Source: Streptomyces sp. 6-11-2 (GTDB taxonomy: Bacteria; Actinomycetota; Actinomycetes; Streptomycetales; Streptomycetaceae). From it: a stretch of 64,000 nucleotides of DNA. This document shows, in pieces, positions 31,212-39,638 of the stretch. Positions within the stretch are counted from its first letter, which is position 1. Every line of letters begins with the position of its first letter. The translations under genes were made by a program, and so were the position numbers. The stretch spans positions 6,076,001 to 6,140,000 of the forward strand of contig NZ_BJOR01000001.1 in the NCBI RefSeq assembly GCF_006540305.1. Direction: 5' to 3'. The notes beneath the pieces were generated by a model that was not told where the DNA came from, did no database searches, and saw only the letters and a program-made list of their open reading frames with translations.

Positions 31212-31895
31212 GTGACCGACACCGCCATGCTGCCCGAGTCCTGGCGCGGGGTTCTGGGCGACGAACTGCAGCAGCCCTACTTCAAGGAGCTGACCGAGTT
31301 CGTCGAGGAGGAGCGGGCGAAGGGCCCCGTCCATCCGCCGCGTGAGGAGGTCTTCGCCGCGCTGGACGCCACGCCGTACGACAAGGTGAAGGTCCTGATT
31401 CTCGGTCAGGACCCCTACCACGGCGAGGGTCAGGGCCACGGCCTGTGCTTCTCGGTCCGCCCCGGGGTGAAGGTCCCGCCGTCGCTGCGCAACATCTACA
31501 AGGAGATGCACGAGGAGCTGGGCACGCCGGTGCCGGACAACGGCTACCTGATGCCGTGGGCCCGGCAGGGCGTGCTCCTGCTGAACGCGGTGCTCACGGT
31601 GCGCGGTGGCGAGGCCAACTCCCACAAGGGACGCGGCTGGGAGCGGTTCACCGACGCGGTGATCCGCTCGGTGGCCGGCCGGCCCGACCCCGCGGTCTTC
31701 GTCCTGTGGGGCAACTACGCGCAGAAGAAGCTCCCGCTGATCGACGAGACCCGGCACGTGGTGATCAAGGGCGCGCACCCGTCGCCGCTGTCGGCGAAGA
31801 AGTTCTTCGGCTCCCGTCCGTTCACGCAGATCAACGAGGCGGTGGCGCGGCAGGGGCACGAGCCGATCGACTGGCGGATCCCGAACCTGGGGTGA
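31212..31895 (+). CDS. ung: uracil-DNA glycosylase
   Basis: The 227-residue family-1 UNG removes uracil from DNA as the first step of base excision repair. The catalytic-water motif VLILGQDPYHGEGQGHGLCF is near residue 60, with the uracil-recognising Asn in VLLLNAVLTVR, and the minor-groove loop HPSPLSAKKFFGS near 185. The GTG at 31212 follows GAGGACGTTGAC; an upstream in-frame GTG at 31185 is less well placed. Length is normal for the family. Confidence 0.97.
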   Translation: MTDTAMLPESWRGVLGDELQQPYFKELTEFVEEERAKGPVHPPREEVFAALDATPYDKVKVLILGQDPYHGEGQGHGLCFSVRPGVKVPPSLRNIYKEMHEELGTPVPDNGYLMPWARQGVLLLNAVLTVRGGEANSHKGRGWERFTDAVIRSVAGRPDPAVFVLWGNYAQKKLPLIDETRHVVIKGAHPSPLSAKKFFGSRPFTQINEAVARQGHEPIDWRIPNLG

Positions 31896-31975
31896 CGTGG
31901 GCGCGGGGGCGCCCGATCGGCGGTTGTCGCGGTTAGCGTCGTAGGCGTCGGTCGGGACGGGCCTGGAGGCGTGCG

Positions 31976-32494
31976 GTGGTGGAGCGACAGGAGCAGGCGT
32001 CGTCGGACGCCTTGCTGACGCGGATCGGGCAGAGTGTCCTGCTGCATCACGCCGGGGACCGCGAGGAGGCCCGGGGCCGCTTCCTGGCCCTGTGGGCGGA
32101 GATCGGCGAGGACGGCGATCCCCTGCACCGCTGCACGCTGGCCCACTACATGGCCGACACCCAGGACGACCCCGCGGACGAGCTGGCCTGGGATCTCAGG
32201 GCGCTCTCGGCGGCCGAGGAGCTGACGGGGGACCGGCTCGCCGGGCGCGAGGGCGCGCCCGCGGCCCGCGCCCTGTACCCGTCCCTGCATCTCAACCTGG
32301 CCGCCGACTACGCGAAACTCGACCACCGCGCGGCCGCCCGGGACCACCTCCACCACGCCCGCACCGCGGCGGGCGCCCTCGGCCCCGACCACTACGGCGA
32401 CGGCGTCCGCTCGGCCATCCAGCGCCTCGCGCTGCGGCTGGGGGAGGGCGGGCCCGGCCCGGAGCCGGGCGGCCCGCCGCGGCAGCGGTCGTAG
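31976..32494 (+). CDS. helical repeat (TPR-like) hypothetical protein
   Basis: The 172-residue protein looks all-helical with TPR-like packing: SVLLHHAGDREEARGRFLAL and LHLNLAADYAKLDHRAAARD are two helix-turn-helix units with Ala/Leu in the right places. There is no signal or membrane segment. GGAGG precedes two adjacent in-frame GTG codons (31976, 31979). The last 20 residues are Gly/Pro-rich. I recognise no named family; a scaffold role is suggested by the fold only. Confidence 0.7.
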   Translation: MVERQEQASSDALLTRIGQSVLLHHAGDREEARGRFLALWAEIGEDGDPLHRCTLAHYMADTQDDPADELAWDLRALSAAEELTGDRLAGREGAPAARALYPSLHLNLAADYAKLDHRAAARDHLHHARTAAGALGPDHYGDGVRSAIQRLALRLGEGGPGPEPGGPPRQRS

Positions 32495-32877
32495 GACGCA
32501 CCCCCGGGCCGCCGAGGCCGGGGAGGCGGGCGCGGCGCACAACCGCCCGGACGCCGCCGCACCGGGGACGCTGTGTGTGGTGCTGCGGAGCTGCGCTCGC
32601 CGCCGATCGACGGGAGGCGGGCGTCTTACCGGGCGTACGTCCGCCGGTGTGTGGTTTCTTCCGGGCTGCTGTGGGGCCTGCGCCGTGCCCGCCGTGAGGC
32701 GGTGGTTCACTGTCCGCCTGTCCGCGTGGTGCTGTGCCGGGGCCCGTGTGTGGTGCTGCGGGGTTGCGCTCGCCGACGATTGATGGGGGGCGGGTGCCTT
32801 ACCGGGCGGGCGTACGTCCGCCCGCGCGTGGTCGCTGCCGGGCCTGCGCCGTGTCCATGGTGCAGGCCCGTTGCGTC
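32495..32877. other. 383-bp region with a duplicated block, no gene
   Basis: I see no supported gene. The main content is the direct repeat pair described at 32573-32820. Frames across it are Arg/Cys-rich and lack ribosome sites. It lies between the TPR-like gene and a convergent lipoprotein gene. Confidence 0.6.
32573..32820. repeat. two imperfect ~75-bp direct repeats, 176 bp apart
   Basis: The block starting at 32573 (TGTGTGGTGCTGCGGAGCTG) recurs from 32749 (TGTGTGGTGCTGCGGGGTTG). Both continue through a GCGCTCGCCG stretch and a CTTACCGGGCG stretch to GTACGTCCGCC. Similarity is high but not complete, so this is an old duplication or two copies of a dispersed non-coding repeat. Confidence 0.75.
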
Positions 32878-33363
32878 TCAGTGGTTGTACGTCTGGCGGC
32901 AGATCCTGGTCTCCGGGCTGTCCGGTTTCCAGCCGCCGTACTGCCTGCCGAGGGCGCAGAGGTCCGCGTTCGGTGGCAGGGCGTGCTTGGGGCCGGGGGG
33001 CTGTGCGCGCGGTGGGGGCGCGGGCCGTGGGTGCCGGGGCGCCGCGTGTGCCGGGGCCGGGCTGGGGGAGTGCGCCGGTGCCGGCGGCTGCCGCTTCCCG
33101 GGCGGGGCTCCCGCGGACGGCGCCTGGGCCGGTTCGACCGGGGTGGCGGAGTGGCGCGGGTCGCCGATGTGCTCCAGGGCTTCGCGGGCGGGGGCCTGCA
33201 CGGCCGGGTGCCCGGCGCTGCCGTCCGGGCGCGCGACCGATAGAGGGGTGGTGGTGGCCGCCGCCGGGCCGGGCGCGGGCGGCCGCTCGACCGTGACACA
33301 GCCGGAGAGGGCCGAGACGGCCGCGGAGACCAGGAGCGTTGCGGTGGTCGTCGTACGATGCAC
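32878..33363 (-). CDS. small secreted lipoprotein with Pro/Ala-rich linker
   Basis: The ~161-residue protein starts with GTG at 33363. A short signal peptide ends in AVSALSGC, giving a lipid-anchored Cys near residue 21. A long Pro/Ala-rich tract (~residues 30-130) reaches through the cell wall to a small C-terminal domain, PPNADLCALGRQYGGWKPDS then ETRICRQTYNH, whose two Cys may pair. I recall this ending in other Streptomyces lipoproteins of unknown function. The start is uncertain: the frame is open upstream to 33459 without a good ribosome site. Confidence 0.75.
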   Translation of the reverse strand: MHRTTTTATLLVSAAVSALSGCVTVERPPAPGPAAATTTPLSVARPDGSAGHPAVQAPAREALEHIGDPRHSATPVEPAQAPSAGAPPGKRQPPAPAHSPSPAPAHAAPRHPRPAPPPRAQPPGPKHALPPNADLCALGRQYGGWKPDSPETRICRQTYNH

Positions 33364-33496
33364 CCGTGCAACTCTGCTGGGTGCGGGCCGTGATCGGACC
33401 GCGGCCGGGCGGAGGATGCCACGGACGGGTGATCCTGGGCCCCGTAAGGGGTGTCTCACCGCGCCCGCCGCTGACGCCGGGTGACGGATGCCGGCT

Positions 33497-34012
33497 TCAG
33501 TCTCCCGTCGTTCCGTCGATCCGCTCGCGGAGCAGGTCGGCGTGCCCGTTGTGCCGGGCGTACTCCTCGATCATGTGGGTGTAGATCCACCGCAGGCTGA
33601 ACGGTTCGTCGGTGCGGTTGCTCTTGCGCTGCGACAGCTCGTCCAGGCCGAGGCCCGCGGCGTTGCGGCGGGCGGTCTCGATCTCGGACTGCCAGGTGGC
33701 GTACGCCTCCGCCCAGGTGTCCGCCTCGGTGACGTGGAAGTCGCCGTCCGGGTCCTGCTCGTCGCAGTAGATCGGTCCGGGGTCGTCCATCAGGAGCATG
33801 TTGCGGAACCAGTGCCTCTCCACCTCGGCCATGTGCCGCACCAGACCCATCAGGGTCAGTTCGGACGGCTCCGCGGACGCGGTCCGCAACTGCTCGTCGG
33901 TCAGGCCCTCGCACTTCTGCGCCAGCGTCTGCCGGTGGTACTCCAACCAGCCTTCCAGCATGGCGCGTTCGGAGGCGTTCTGGGCGGGCTCTTGTCGTCG
34001 CTCGGTCGTCAT
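33497..34012 (-). CDS. DinB family protein (DUF664)
   Basis: The 171-residue protein is a four-helix-bundle DinB-like protein with candidate metal ligands in LVRHMAEVERHWFRN (HxxxxxxH) and MIEEYARHNGHADLLRERID (ExxxHxxH). Members include thiol-dependent S-transferases that use mycothiol or bacillithiol, so a mycothiol-linked role is plausible in this organism. The activity is not shown. The ATG at 34012 starts the family-typical region. It lies 28 bp after the TetR gene on the same strand and may be cotranscribed with it. Confidence 0.88.
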   Translation of the reverse strand: MTTERRQEPAQNASERAMLEGWLEYHRQTLAQKCEGLTDEQLRTASAEPSELTLMGLVRHMAEVERHWFRNMLLMDDPGPIYCDEQDPDGDFHVTEADTWAEAYATWQSEIETARRNAAGLGLDELSQRKSNRTDEPFSLRWIYTHMIEEYARHNGHADLLRERIDGTTGD

Positions 34013-34040
34013 GCCCCGATCCTGGCCCACACCCGGCCCG

Positions 34041-34649
34041 TCACACCAAGGGTTTTCCGGCGCCGAACATCCCCTCCAGCAGCTCCCGCAATCCCGCCCG
34101 CAACTCCTCCAGTTCCGGCACCCGGGCATGGAACGATCCCGCCACGCAGGAGTACATGAGCCCGTCCGCCCAGGCGACCAGCGACAGCACGTGCCGCTCC
34201 GGGGTGGTCGAGCCCATCGCCGTGACCAGCGTGCCGAGTTGGTCACGGAAGCGCGCGCCCGCCGCGTCGAAGTAGGACCGCAGTTCCGGGCGGCGGGTGG
34301 CCTCCAGGGCCAGCTCGTAGCGGGCGAGCGTCAGGGCCCGGTTGCGGGTCAGCGCGCGGTGGGTGGCCAGCGCCAGTCCTTCCACCAGCGAGTCGAGACC
34401 CCCGGTTCGCGGGTCCGGCATCTCGTGCAGCGCCAGCACCCGCGCCTCCCGCTCGGCCAGCCGCCGCACCGCCAGTTCCAGCAGGGCCTGCCGGGTGCGG
34501 GCGAGGTTCGACGTCGAGCCCTGCGGCAATCCGGCCTTCTCGTCGACCGCCCGGTGCGTCAGACCGCGCATCCCGCGCTCGGCGAGCAGGGCGAGCGCGG
34601 TGTCGGCGACGAGATCGGCGCGCTGAGCGCTCTCGGGACGTGCGGACAT
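34041..34649 (-). CDS. TetR family transcriptional regulator
   Basis: The 202-residue repressor has a TetR HTH at the N-terminus: DTALALLAERGMRGLTHRAV then DEKAGLPQGSTSNLARTRQA. The C-terminal helical domain (from ~residue 70) would bind the ligand. It is divergent from an FAD monooxygenase, and the 108-bp gap holds three copies of one 14-bp palindrome, almost certainly its operators. The model is self-repression plus repression of the monooxygenase, released by the enzyme's substrate. ATG 34649 is preferred; an in-frame TTG nine bases upstream is possible. Confidence 0.92.
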   Translation of the reverse strand: MSARPESAQRADLVADTALALLAERGMRGLTHRAVDEKAGLPQGSTSNLARTRQALLELAVRRLAEREARVLALHEMPDPRTGGLDSLVEGLALATHRALTRNRALTLARYELALEATRRPELRSYFDAAGARFRDQLGTLVTAMGSTTPERHVLSLVAWADGLMYSCVAGSFHARVPELEELRAGLRELLEGMFGAGKPLV

Positions 34650-34669
34650 GGAGATCAACCTACCCGGCG

Positions 34670-34737
34670 ACTACACCCGTAGTGCAGCGCACTACATCCG
34701 TAGTATCGTCGAGTCGCCGGTTCACTACAGATGTAGT
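34670..34737. promoter_or_regulatory. three 14-bp palindromic operators (TetR boxes)
   Basis: ACTACACCCGTAGT (34670-34683), ACTACATCCGTAGT (34691-34704) and ACTACAGATGTAGT (34724-34737) share the ACTAC(A)..GTAGT dyad. The centres are 21 and 33 bp apart, near whole helical turns, so bound dimers would lie on one face of the DNA. They fill most of the divergent promoter region. Confidence 0.85.
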
Positions 34738-34757
34738 CTCACTGTGCAGGAGGAGCC

Positions 34758-35942
34758 ATGCCCCAGCAGCCACGCGCCGTCGTCATCGGCGGCGGCATCG
34801 CAGGACTCACCGCGGCCGCGGCCCTGCACCTCGGCGGCCGGCAGGTCACGGTGCTGGAGCGGGCCCCCTCCCTGGAGCCCGTCGGCGCCGCCATCTCGCT
34901 CGCCCCGAACGCCCTGCGCGCCCTGGACGTCCTCGGCATCGGCGACCGGATCCGCGATCTCGCCGCCTGGCAGGGCGAGGGCGGGCTGCGCGGCCCGTCC
35001 GGCCGCTGGATCACCAGGACGGACGCCGCCGCGGCGGCCGAGCGGTTCGGCGGCCCTCTCGTCCTGCTGCACCGCGCCACCCTGATCGAGAGCCTGGCCG
35101 CCCTCCTCCCGCCCGGCACCGTCCGCACGGCCGCCGACGCGCGCCTCGCCGACCCCGGGGACGACCACCGCCCGGCCCGCGTGAGCACCCCCGACGGTGA
35201 ACTGGAGGCCGACCTGGTGGTGGCCGCCGACGGTGTGCACTCCGTTGTGCGCCGCACGCTGTTCCCGGCCCATCCCGGGGCCGTCTACGCCGGATTCACC
35301 ACCTGGCGGCTCGTGATCCCCGTACCCGGCGCCGAGTTCGCCTCCCACGAGACCTGGGGCAGGGGACGCCTGTGGGGCACGCACCCGCTCAAGGACGGCA
35401 GGGTCTACGCGTACGCCGCCGCCGTCACGCCTCCCGGCCGGCGCGCGGCCGACGACGAGAAGGCCGAACTCCTGCGCCGCTTCGGTCACTGGCACGACCC
35501 GATTCCCGCCGTCATCGCCGCCGCCCGTCCCGAGGACGTGCTGCGCCACGACGTCCACCACATCGCCCAGCCGCTGCCCGCCCACCACCGAGGCCGGACC
35601 GTGCTCATCGGCGACGCCGCCCACGCCATGCCGCCGAACCTCGGGCAGGGCGGCAACCAGGCCATCGAGGACGCCGTCGTCCTCGCCCACCACGCCGACG
35701 ACCTCGCCGCCCACACCGCGGCCCGGCTGCCCCGCACGACCATGATCGCCCGCCGGGCCGTCAGGGCCGCGCGGCTCGACATGATGCGCAACCGCGCCGG
35801 GATCGTCCTGCGCGACCACGCGATCGCCGCGCTGTCCAGGGTCGGCCCGGACCTGCTCCTGCGCGGATTCGACGGCATCGCCGACTGGCGTCCCCCGCAG
35901 CCCCCGTATGCTGCCGTGCAGTCAGGCACGGCAGAGCGGTGA
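34758..35942 (+). CDS. FAD-dependent aromatic monooxygenase (UbiH/PHBH type)
   Basis: The 394-residue flavoprotein has the FAD dinucleotide motif VVIGGGIAGLTAAAALHLGG at the N-terminus, LVVAADGVHSVVRRTLF (the DG motif, ~residue 155) and VLIGDAAHAMPPNLGQGGNQ (~residue 282) with the second FAD Asp. This class hydroxylates aromatic substrates with NAD(P)H and oxygen; the substrate is unknown. GCAGGAGGAGCC precedes the ATG. The divergent TetR gene and three operators indicate induction by its substrate or a related compound. A Gfo/Idh gene follows 10 bp on and is probably cotranscribed. Confidence 0.92.
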   Translation: MPQQPRAVVIGGGIAGLTAAAALHLGGRQVTVLERAPSLEPVGAAISLAPNALRALDVLGIGDRIRDLAAWQGEGGLRGPSGRWITRTDAAAAAERFGGPLVLLHRATLIESLAALLPPGTVRTAADARLADPGDDHRPARVSTPDGELEADLVVAADGVHSVVRRTLFPAHPGAVYAGFTTWRLVIPVPGAEFASHETWGRGRLWGTHPLKDGRVYAYAAAVTPPGRRAADDEKAELLRRFGHWHDPIPAVIAAARPEDVLRHDVHHIAQPLPAHHRGRTVLIGDAAHAMPPNLGQGGNQAIEDAVVLAHHADDLAAHTAARLPRTTMIARRAVRAARLDMMRNRAGIVLRDHAIAALSRVGPDLLLRGFDGIADWRPPQPPYAAVQSGTAER

Positions 35943-35952
35943 AGGAGCCCAG

Positions 35953-36864
35953 GTGAAGGTCGGCTGCATCGGACTCGGCGACATCGCGCAGAAGGCTTAC
36001 CTGCCGGTGCTCGGCACCCAACCCGGAGTCGACCTGCACCTGCAGACCCGGACGCCCGGGACGCTCCAGCGGGTCGCCGACAGCCTGCACCTGCCCGCGG
36101 AGCGGCGCCACGCCGACCTGGACTCCCTGCTCTCCCAGGACCTGGACGCCGCCTTCGTGCACGCCCCCACCGCCGTCCACCCGCAGATCGTCACCCGGCT
36201 CCTGGAGGCGGGCGTGCCGACGTACGTCGACAAGCCGCTCGCCTATGAACTCGCCGACTCCGCGCGGCTGGTCGGGCTCGCCGAGGAGCAGAACGTCTCG
36301 CTCATGGTCGGCTTCAACCGGCGCCACGCACCCGGCTACGTGCAGTGCGCCGACCACCCCCGCGAGCTGATCCTGATGCAGAAGAACCGCATCGGACTGC
36401 CCGAGGTACCGCGCACGATGATCCTCGACGACTTCATCCACGTCGTGGACACCCTGCGGTTCCTGGTGCCGGGCGAGGTCGACGACGTCACCGTACGCGC
36501 GCGCGTGCGTGACGGCCTGCTGCACCACGTCGTGCTGCAACTCGCCGGGGACGGATTCACCGCGCTCGGCGTGATGAACCGGCTCAGCGGTTCGACGGAG
36601 GAGGTCCTCGAGGTCTCCGGGCAGGACACCAAGCGGCAGGTCGTCAACCTCGCCGAGACCGTCGACCACAAGGGGCAGCCGACCGTGCGCCGGCGCGGCG
36701 ACTGGGTGCCCGTCGCCCGGCAGCGAGGCATCGAGCAGGCCGTGCTGTCCTTCCTCGACGCCGTACGCGCCGGGAAGGTGCTCAGCGCCCGTGACGCGCT
36801 GGAGACCCACGAACTGTGCGAACGGGTGGTACGGGCGGTTCTGGAGCGCTCCGGCGCCGCCTGA
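35953..36864 (+). CDS. Gfo/Idh/MocA family oxidoreductase
   Basis: The 303-residue protein has the N-terminal NAD(P) fold (VKVGCIGLGDIAQKAYLPVL), the PTYVDKPLAYELADSARLVG segment carrying the EKP-type Lys (here DKP), and the Gfo/Idh C-terminal beta-sheet domain. GFNRRHAPGYVQCADHPREL matches the substrate-binding start of the second domain. It oxidises or reduces a sugar-like or cyclitol substrate; which one is unknown. GAAGGAGCCCAG precedes the GTG at 35953. Its 3' end overlaps the convergent lnt gene by 83 bp. Confidence 0.9.
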   Translation: MKVGCIGLGDIAQKAYLPVLGTQPGVDLHLQTRTPGTLQRVADSLHLPAERRHADLDSLLSQDLDAAFVHAPTAVHPQIVTRLLEAGVPTYVDKPLAYELADSARLVGLAEEQNVSLMVGFNRRHAPGYVQCADHPRELILMQKNRIGLPEVPRTMILDDFIHVVDTLRFLVPGEVDDVTVRARVRDGLLHHVVLQLAGDGFTALGVMNRLSGSTEEVLEVSGQDTKRQVVNLAETVDHKGQPTVRRRGDWVPVARQRGIEQAVLSFLDAVRAGKVLSARDALETHELCERVVRAVLERSGAA

Positions 36865-38356
36865 ACGCCCGCAGTCCCTCCGCCGCGCCCAGCACGGCCA
36901 GCACCAGCAGGGCGCCGTGCGCGGGCCAGTCGCCGAAGCGGACGTACAGGGTGACGCCGTGCGCGGTCGGTACGTCGTACACGCGCGCGGTGCTCGTGTC
37001 CGTGCCCAGCCAGGAGCCGACGCGCTGCCCGCGCGGGCCGTACACGGCGGACACGCCCGTCAGCGTGGCGTGCACCATCGGCCGCCCGGTCTCGGCGGCA
37101 CGCAGCGCGGCCAGCGAGGCGTGCTGCTCGGGGGCCCAGCTCTGCTGGAAGGTCGACGTCGAGGACTGCGCGAGCAGTACCCGCGCGCCGTCCCGCGCGA
37201 GATGCCGGCTCATGTCGGGGAACGCCGTCTCGAAGCAGATCATCGGGCCGACGCGCAGGCCGTGGCCGGCGTCCATCACCACCTGCTCGGTGCCGCGCCT
37301 GCGGTCCTCACCCGCGGCCCGGCCGACGGAGGTCGCCCAGCCGAGCACCGAGCGGGCCGGGATGTACTCGCCGAACGGGACGAGCCGCATCTTGTCGTAG
37401 CGCTCGCCGGTCGGGCCGTTCGGGCCGACGAGGACCGAGCTCTTGTATATGCCGGGCTGGTCGGAGCGCCGGGCGTCCACGTTGACCAGCACGTCGGCGC
37501 CGGTCGCGCGGGACAGCGCCGCGATCCGCCGCGCCAGGTCCGGCCGGTGGCTCAGGTCGAAGCCGACGCTGCTCTCGCCCCAGACGATGAGGTCGGGGTG
37601 CTGTCCCACCAGGCGACGGGTCAGCTGTTCCTCCAGGTCGAACCGCCGCTGCCCGCTCTCGGTGCCGGCCACGACACCCGGCTGCACGACGGCGATCCGG
37701 ACGTGGCCGTCGACGCCGGGGCGCGGCGCCCACATCCACACCGCGGAGGTCGCCGCGGCCGTGGCCACCAGCCCGGCCACCGCGGGCACCCGGGCCGCGC
37801 GGACCGCGACGAGCAGCGCGACGGCGACATTGACGGCCACCACCAGGAAACTCAGCAGCCACACCCCGCCCACGGAGGCCAGCCGCAGCGCCGGGGCCAC
37901 CTGCCACTGGCTGGAGCCCAGCATGCCCCACGGTCCGCCCAGCCCCTGCCAGGACCGGACGAGCTCGATCGCCAGCCACGCCGACGGCAGCACGACCAGC
38001 GCGGCCGCCGCCCGCCCCGGCGAGGGCGTCCCCGCCAGGAACCGCCGTACCAGCCGGCCCCAGGGCGCCCACAGCACGCCCATGAGCGCGGCGAGCACGA
38101 CGGTGAACACGTGCAGGTTCGGCAGCAGCCAGTGGAAGACGGCCAGCATGAACCCCAGCCCGCCGGACCAGCCGTCGTACGCCGCCCGCCTCCCGGTCGG
38201 AGCGGAACGGACCAGCAGGATCCACGGGACCAGGGCGACGTAGGCGAACCACCACAGCGACGGGGCGGGAAACGCCAACACGAACAGGGCACCCGCGAGC
38301 GCGGCGAGCACCGAACGCCGCCACGGGGAGGTGAGCCACCGGCCGAACATCTTCAT
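36782..38356 (-). CDS. lnt: apolipoprotein N-acyltransferase
   Basis: The 524-residue membrane enzyme adds the third acyl chain to the N-terminal Cys of lipoproteins. It has ~6 N-terminal hydrophobic segments (LAALAGALFVLAFPAPSLWW, LGFMLAVFHWLLPNLHVFTV and others) and a nitrilase-type domain. Catalytic residues are seen in DLIVWGESSVGFD (Glu), RYDKMRLVPFGEYIP (Lys) and GPMICFETAFPD (Cys). GGAGGGCACCGT precedes the ATG at 38356. The last ~25 residues are a charged tail. Its 3' end overlaps the Gfo/Idh gene. Several lipoproteins in the window are possible substrates. Confidence 0.93.
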   Translation of the reverse strand: MKMFGRWLTSPWRRSVLAALAGALFVLAFPAPSLWWFAYVALVPWILLVRSAPTGRRAAYDGWSGGLGFMLAVFHWLLPNLHVFTVVLAALMGVLWAPWGRLVRRFLAGTPSPGRAAAALVVLPSAWLAIELVRSWQGLGGPWGMLGSSQWQVAPALRLASVGGVWLLSFLVVAVNVAVALLVAVRAARVPAVAGLVATAAATSAVWMWAPRPGVDGHVRIAVVQPGVVAGTESGQRRFDLEEQLTRRLVGQHPDLIVWGESSVGFDLSHRPDLARRIAALSRATGADVLVNVDARRSDQPGIYKSSVLVGPNGPTGERYDKMRLVPFGEYIPARSVLGWATSVGRAAGEDRRRGTEQVVMDAGHGLRVGPMICFETAFPDMSRHLARDGARVLLAQSSTSTFQQSWAPEQHASLAALRAAETGRPMVHATLTGVSAVYGPRGQRVGSWLGTDTSTARVYDVPTAHGVTLYVRFGDWPAHGALLVLAVLGAAEGLRAFRRRRSAPEPPVPPVRTVRGSPARHGR

Positions 38357-38517
38357 ACGGTGCCCTCCTACCCCCGCGGATGGCTCCAGTGTGCGCGCCC
38401 CGGAAGATCCCGCCCAGTGGGCCTTGGAGGCGCCCGGAATTCCTGTCTCCGCGCGCGAGCGCCGGGGTCCTAGGATGATCACATGGGGTGTGGTCGCTCG
38501 GTGCTGCGGAGGTCAGA

Positions 38518-39258
38518 ATGAAACGTCTCGTCACAGTCGTCACCGGCGGTGGCCGGGGCATCGGGGCCGCGATCTGCCGACGGCTGGCGGCCGACGGGCA
38601 CGACGTGGTCGTGGGGTACGTCGACGACACCGCGGCCGCCGAGGCGGTGGCCGACGAGGTGCTCGAGGCCGGGGCGCGCGGGGTGACCGTGCGGATGGAC
38701 ACCTCGGTGGAGGCGGACGTCGAACGGCTCTTCGCCGTGGCGGAGGAACGGCTCGGGCCCATCACGGGACTGGTGAACAACGCCGGGGTGAGCGGACCGC
38801 TGGGCCGGCTCGCCGACACCGACACCGCCGATCTGCGTCGCGTCGTGGACGTCAACCTGCTGGGCACCCTGCTGTGTTCGCGCCGTGCGGCCCAGCTGAT
38901 GGCGCCCCGGAAGAACGGCGTGATCGTGAACGTGTCGTCCGCGGCCGCCACACTCGGCAGCCCCGGGGAGTTCGTCCACTACGCCGCGACGAAGGCCGCC
39001 GTGGACGCCCTCACCCTGGGCCTGGCCAAGGAACTCGGTCCGGACGGCATCCGCGTCAACGCGGTCGCGCCGGGCATGATCGACACGGGGATGCACGCGG
39101 CGATGGGCGACCCGGACCGGGCGCGGCGGGCGGCCGGAAACATCCCGCTGGGCCGGGCCGGCCGGGCGGAGGAGATCGCCGCGGCCGTCGCATGGCTGAT
39201 GTCACCGGACGCCTCCTACACGACGGGAGCGGTGCTGCGGGTGTCGGGCGGACGCTGA
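38518..39258 (+). CDS. SDR family oxidoreductase (FabG-like)
   Basis: The 246-residue classical SDR has VVTGGGRGIGAAICRRLAAD at the NAD(P) site, GLVNNAGVSGPLG, NVSSAAATLGSPGEF with the catalytic Ser, and YAATKAAVDALTLGLAKELG with Tyr and Lys. GGAGG precedes the ATG at 38518. It stands alone between lnt and a small hypothetical gene. The substrate is unknown; sugar or 3-oxoacyl substrates are both possible. Confidence 0.9.
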   Translation: MKRLVTVVTGGGRGIGAAICRRLAADGHDVVVGYVDDTAAAEAVADEVLEAGARGVTVRMDTSVEADVERLFAVAEERLGPITGLVNNAGVSGPLGRLADTDTADLRRVVDVNLLGTLLCSRRAAQLMAPRKNGVIVNVSSAAATLGSPGEFVHYAATKAAVDALTLGLAKELGPDGIRVNAVAPGMIDTGMHAAMGDPDRARRAAGNIPLGRAGRAEEIAAAVAWLMSPDASYTTGAVLRVSGGR

Positions 39259-39325
39259 GCGTGAACCGGGTCGCCCGAACGGGCCGGCCCGGGCCGGAGC
39301 GGCGACCGCCCGTGGACCGGGGACG

Positions 39326-39511
39326 TCAGGCGGCCGCGATGAGCTCGTCCCTCATCGCGGCGGCCCACTCGACCACCAGCAGCTCGTACGCCTCGCGCTC
39401 CTGGGCCGACAGGGACCCGCCTGAGCGCAGCCACAGCGACCGGATCTGCTCGTTCAGCTCGGCGGCGGACCGCACGGAACCAGGGGCCACTGAATCGCGG
39501 AACATGGCCAC
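39326..39511 (-). CDS. small conserved hypothetical protein
   Basis: The 61-residue protein (MAMFRDSVAPGSVRSAAELN at the start) is predicted helical, with VRSAAELNEQIRSLWLRS and EREAYELLVVEWAAAMRDEL as two amphipathic helices. It starts with GTG at 39511 or ATG at 39505. I recall similar small proteins in other Streptomyces without known function. Good codon bias supports it. Confidence 0.6.
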   Translation of the reverse strand: MAMFRDSVAPGSVRSAAELNEQIRSLWLRSGGSLSAQEREAYELLVVEWAAAMRDELIAAA

Positions 39512-39638
39512 AGCCTAGGGGCAAGGACTGACACTGCGCTACCGGACGGCTACAGCGGCCGTAGGGACTCGGTCACCCGCGACCGTCCCGGCCGCCGTAC
39601 CGACCGGGACGTCGCGTACGCGTACGCGTGCGGTGCCG

